Assembly (NCBI GenBank): GCA_015494435.1
Contig: WGBH01000469.1
Coordinates: 1 to 7,888, forward strand
DNA: 7,888 nucleotides
Direction of reading: 5' to 3'
From: Thiotrichaceae bacterium
GTDB lineage: Bacteria > Pseudomonadota > Gammaproteobacteria > Thiotrichales > Thiotrichaceae
Shown: one piece after another, positions 6,051-7,888 of the stretch
Layout of the letters: each line of letters begins with the position of its first letter
How positions within the stretch are numbered: the stretch's first letter is position 1
Notes under the pieces: generated by a model
Seen by the model: the letters and a program-made list of their open reading frames with translations, nothing else
What the model was told of the DNA's origin: nothing
Databases searched by the model: none
Position numbers and translations under genes: made by a program

Positions 6051-6614
6051 ATGTCTAAAATACGTTGTGAATGGGCGCAGGGGGGCAGTGAACTAGAAAA
6101 AGCTTATCATGATCAAGAGTGGGGAGTGGCTGTGCATGATGATCGTTTGTGGTTTGAGTTTTTAACCCTTGAAGGCGCACAGGCTGGTTTAAGCTGGTCA
6201 ACTATCTTAAATAAACGTGAAGCTTATAAAATTGCTTTTGATAATTTTGATGTGAATAAAGTAGCAAAATATGATGCCAGTAAAATAGCAATATTATTAG
6301 ATAATCCTAAGATTGTTCGCAATAAACTCAAAGTCAATTCAACAGTAACTAATGCACAGCAATTCATTCAAATACAAAAAGAATTTGGATCATTTGATGC
6401 TTATATTTGGCAATTTGTTGATGGGAAAACTAAGTTTAACCATTGGAAACATAGCTCCGAGGTTCCTGTGAAGACAGTAGAATCTGATGCAATGTACAAG
6501 GATCTAAAAAAACGAGGCTTTAAGTTTATTGGAACGACTATTTGCTATGCACTAATGCAGGCAACAGGTATGGTTAATGATCATACTGTTGATTGCTTTT
6601 GTTATAAAAGGTAA
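6051..6614 (+). CDS. tag: DNA-3-methyladenine glycosylase I
   Basis: Base-excision repair enzyme that removes 3-methyladenine from alkylated DNA. The 187 residues equal E. coli Tag and align from end to end. Key residues, by comparison with E. coli Tag: zinc ligands Cys6, His20, His178 and Cys182; the conserved Glu41 in LEGAQAGLSW (40-49), equivalent to E. coli Glu38; and the C-terminal KRGFKFIGTTICYALMQ (154-170) with VNDH before the last zinc ligands. All are present, so the enzyme should be active. A TAAGG at 6036-6040 is about 10 bases before the ATG. It stands alone, with its own upstream region and no co-directional partner within 180 bases on either side; it is probably monocistronic. 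The inverted repeat over its -10 suggests specific control, though no Ada box is recognisable. Confidence 0.96.
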   Translation: MSKIRCEWAQGGSELEKAYHDQEWGVAVHDDRLWFEFLTLEGAQAGLSWSTILNKREAYKIAFDNFDVNKVAKYDASKIAILLDNPKIVRNKLKVNSTVTNAQQFIQIQKEFGSFDAYIWQFVDGKTKFNHWKHSSEVPVKTVESDAMYKDLKKRGFKFIGTTICYALMQATGMVNDHTVDCFCYKR

Positions 6615-6825
6615 GAGGACACAATAAATCTAATATTTTTCTTCCTTATTATGATTTTCCACTTAAAAATGGATAAATCCTCCTTCAATCGCCTATCTAT
6701 ACAATTTGGTCTCTCTTAAAGATTACACCTTATAACAATCTCTTTACAGTGCTATTTATATTTATCTTAGAGTGTATGCATTCCTTAAGAAGTTGAAACT
6801 AAGAAGCCCGCAGAGACTACCCCCC
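6615..6825 (+). other. Gene-free stretch between tag and the glycosyltransferase
   Basis: No credible gene. GATTTTCCA (6653-6661) and TGGATAAATC (6670-6679) form a 9-bp stem with one bulge and an 8-base loop, but no T-run follows, so termination after tag is doubtful. A TATAAC at 6731-6736 resembles a -10; the nearest -35-like sequence (TTGGTC, 6706-6711) is 19 bases upstream. Nothing here is strong enough to call as the promoter of the downstream gene. Confidence 0.3.
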
Positions 6826-7888
6826 ATGGCATGTTACAATCATTTACAATCAGAGCGCCATTTTAAATGGCGTTTTATTGATTTATTTAATTTGTTGATT
6901 TATTTTTCTTGTCTTTATCTGCTAATTCATTTTATGTCAGAGGAGTCTAATGATTTGTTTCAACATCGTCTGATTACGATTTTTGCAACAATTGGATTGT
7001 GGCGTTATAGCTGGTGGTTTTTAAATTTAATTCGTGCATTGATTTATGAGTTTGTCACTTTTCCTAAATTACGCAAACAAGCGAATGGATTGTATAAAAG
7101 TGGCTGGAAACCACCTCATGTCTATTTTGTTATTGCTAGTTACAAAGAACAAAAAGAAACCACAGAAGCCTTGCTAGAATGCATATTGCGAGAATGCCGT
7201 AGCTTAGATGTCGCTGCGACACTTTATCTGAGTGCTGATCCTCAAGACGAACGAATTGTACGAGATTATGTACAACAACACGTAGGCAATACCAAGTTTC
7301 AGGTGATCGCAATCCGTCAGACATTGCCCGATAAACGCATTGCATTAGGTCAATGTTTGCGCTCTTTATCTCGACATGGCGTGATTAAAGATGCCCCCGT
7401 TATTTTAATGGACGGTGATGCCTTAATGACGCAAGGAACTTTAAAAAAATGTGTTCCTTTCTTTCATTTGAATCCTAATCTTCATGCCTTGACAACGGAT
7501 GAAAAAGCTATTTTTCATGGTCCAAAGTGGATGGCAGAAATGACCGAGCTACGCTTTGCACAACGTCATTTAATGATGCAGTCTCACGCCTTATCGAAAC
7601 GTGTGCTCACCCTCACGGGGCGACTTTCCATGTTTCGCTCACAAATTATTACTACACCTGATTTTATTGCGAGACTTGAAAATGATTATATTGATCATTG
7701 GCTTTGGGGGCGTTTTCGTTTTCTTTCAGGTGATGATAAAAGCACATGGTATTTACTCTTAAAAAATAAAGCTGAAATGCTCTATATAAGGGATGCGATG
7801 GTATATACGGTTGAACATGTTTCAGGGAATGGTTTTGCGCGTACCTTGCAAAACCTATTACGTTGGAGTGGCAATATGCTGCGTAATA
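6826..7888 (+). CDS. alg8: Alg8-like membrane glycosyltransferase (GT2), 3' end outside the window
   Basis: 354 codons are visible and the frame is open to the right edge; P. aeruginosa Alg8 has about 494 residues, so roughly the last 140 are missing. Alg8 is the inner-membrane mannuronan synthase that polymerises GDP-mannuronate in alginate production, normally with the c-di-GMP receptor Alg44. Seen here: two N-terminal membrane segments (about 17-38 and 46-66, the second with GLWRYS as in Alg8), a cytoplasmic GT2 domain from about 97 (VYFVIASYKE), DGD at 196-198, LRFAQRH and ALSKRVLTLTGRLSMFR, the GDDKS motif at 302-306, TVEH at 328-331 and an RW at 346-347. These match Alg8 in order and spacing and are intact, so catalysis is expected; the polymer could be alginate or another uronan. 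The start is uncertain: ATG 6826 has no clear ribosome binding site, GTG 6772 and TTG 6793 are alternatives, and ATG 6934 would lose the first membrane segment. Confidence 0.85.
   Translation, partial: MACYNHLQSERHFKWRFIDLFNLLIYFSCLYLLIHFMSEESNDLFQHRLITIFATIGLWRYSWWFLNLIRALIYEFVTFPKLRKQANGLYKSGWKPPHVYFVIASYKEQKETTEALLECILRECRSLDVAATLYLSADPQDERIVRDYVQQHVGNTKFQVIAIRQTLPDKRIALGQCLRSLSRHGVIKDAPVILMDGDALMTQGTLKKCVPFFHLNPNLHALTTDEKAIFHGPKWMAEMTELRFAQRHLMMQSHALSKRVLTLTGRLSMFRSQIITTPDFIARLENDYIDHWLWGRFRFLSGDDKSTWYLLLKNKAEMLYIRDAMVYTVEHVSGNGFARTLQNLLRWSGNMLRN
6834..6853 (+). repeat. Tandem 10-mer direct repeat at the start of the Alg8-like ORF
   Basis: TTACAATCAT (6834-6843) is followed at once by TTACAATCAG (6844-6853), 9 of 10 identical, with a period of one helical turn. 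It falls in codons 3-10 if the ORF starts at 6826. It may be a binding site on one DNA face or a chance duplication. Confidence 0.5.
6852..6876 (+). terminator. Terminator-like palindrome inside the 5' end of the Alg8-like ORF
   Basis: CGCCAT (6856-6861) and ATGGCG (6867-6872) form a 6-bp stem with a TTTAA loop; as DNA the palindrome is 8 bp per arm around a central T. Flanking AGAG can pair with TTTT (6873-6876), and the sequence beyond stays T-rich. In isolation it would be called an intrinsic terminator, but it lies in codons 10-17 of an ORF with an otherwise good membrane-protein reading. Confidence 0.4.

Noticed and set aside
6651..6719. 22-codon ORF (MIFHLKMDKSSF...) between tag and the glycosyltransferase
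   Set aside because: No ribosome binding site, no recognisable similarity, and it covers a hairpin; chance ORFs of this size are common.
7136..7345. 69-codon open frame on the minus strand
   Set aside because: It lies entirely inside the Alg8-like coding region, has no recognisable motif, and the plus-strand frame shows clear family motifs across the same stretch.

Overview
The window reads as chromosomal DNA of an AT-rich gammaproteobacterium. The evidence is the order rpmI-rplT-pheS-pheT-ihfA followed by an overlapping MerR-type gene, the order I recall from Pseudomonas and relatives, and the close match of L35, L20, PheS, IHF-alpha and Tag to their E. coli counterparts. I cannot name the genus.

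Layout, all genes on the + strand. 33-758: a single-domain polyphosphate kinase 2 whose conserved N-terminus seems cut by an in-frame TGA at 3-5. 759-926: a leader-like stretch with two hairpins before rpmI. 927-1520: rpmI and rplT (ribosomal proteins L35 and L20). 1521-1629: an intergenic region with a strong intrinsic terminator just before pheS. 1630-5059: pheS and pheT, the two subunits of phenylalanyl-tRNA synthetase. 5060-5224: an AT-rich regulatory region before ihfA. 5225-5867: ihfA and an overlapping small MerR-family regulator. 5868-6050: a weak terminator candidate and a promoter-like dyad. 6051-6614: tag, a DNA-repair glycosylase. 6615-6825: no gene seen. 6826-7888: the first 354 codons of an Alg8-like membrane glycosyltransferase, running off the right edge.

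Most of the window is a translation and nucleoid-protein operon: ribosomal proteins, tRNA charging and a DNA-bending protein. What is unusual lies at the joints. ppk2 occupies the place upstream of rpmI where infC normally sits. The terminator before pheS can be disrupted by a predicted pairing with the last codons of rplT, which could couple L20 translation to pheST transcription. The ihfA and tag upstream regions each have a perfect TATAAT inside or beside an inverted repeat. The Alg8-like gene has a terminator-like palindrome inside its first codons and none of the usual alginate genes visible beside it. I see no transposon, prophage, CRISPR array, tRNA or rRNA gene, and no clear evidence of a wholly new system; the exopolysaccharide locus entered at the right edge is the best place to look further.
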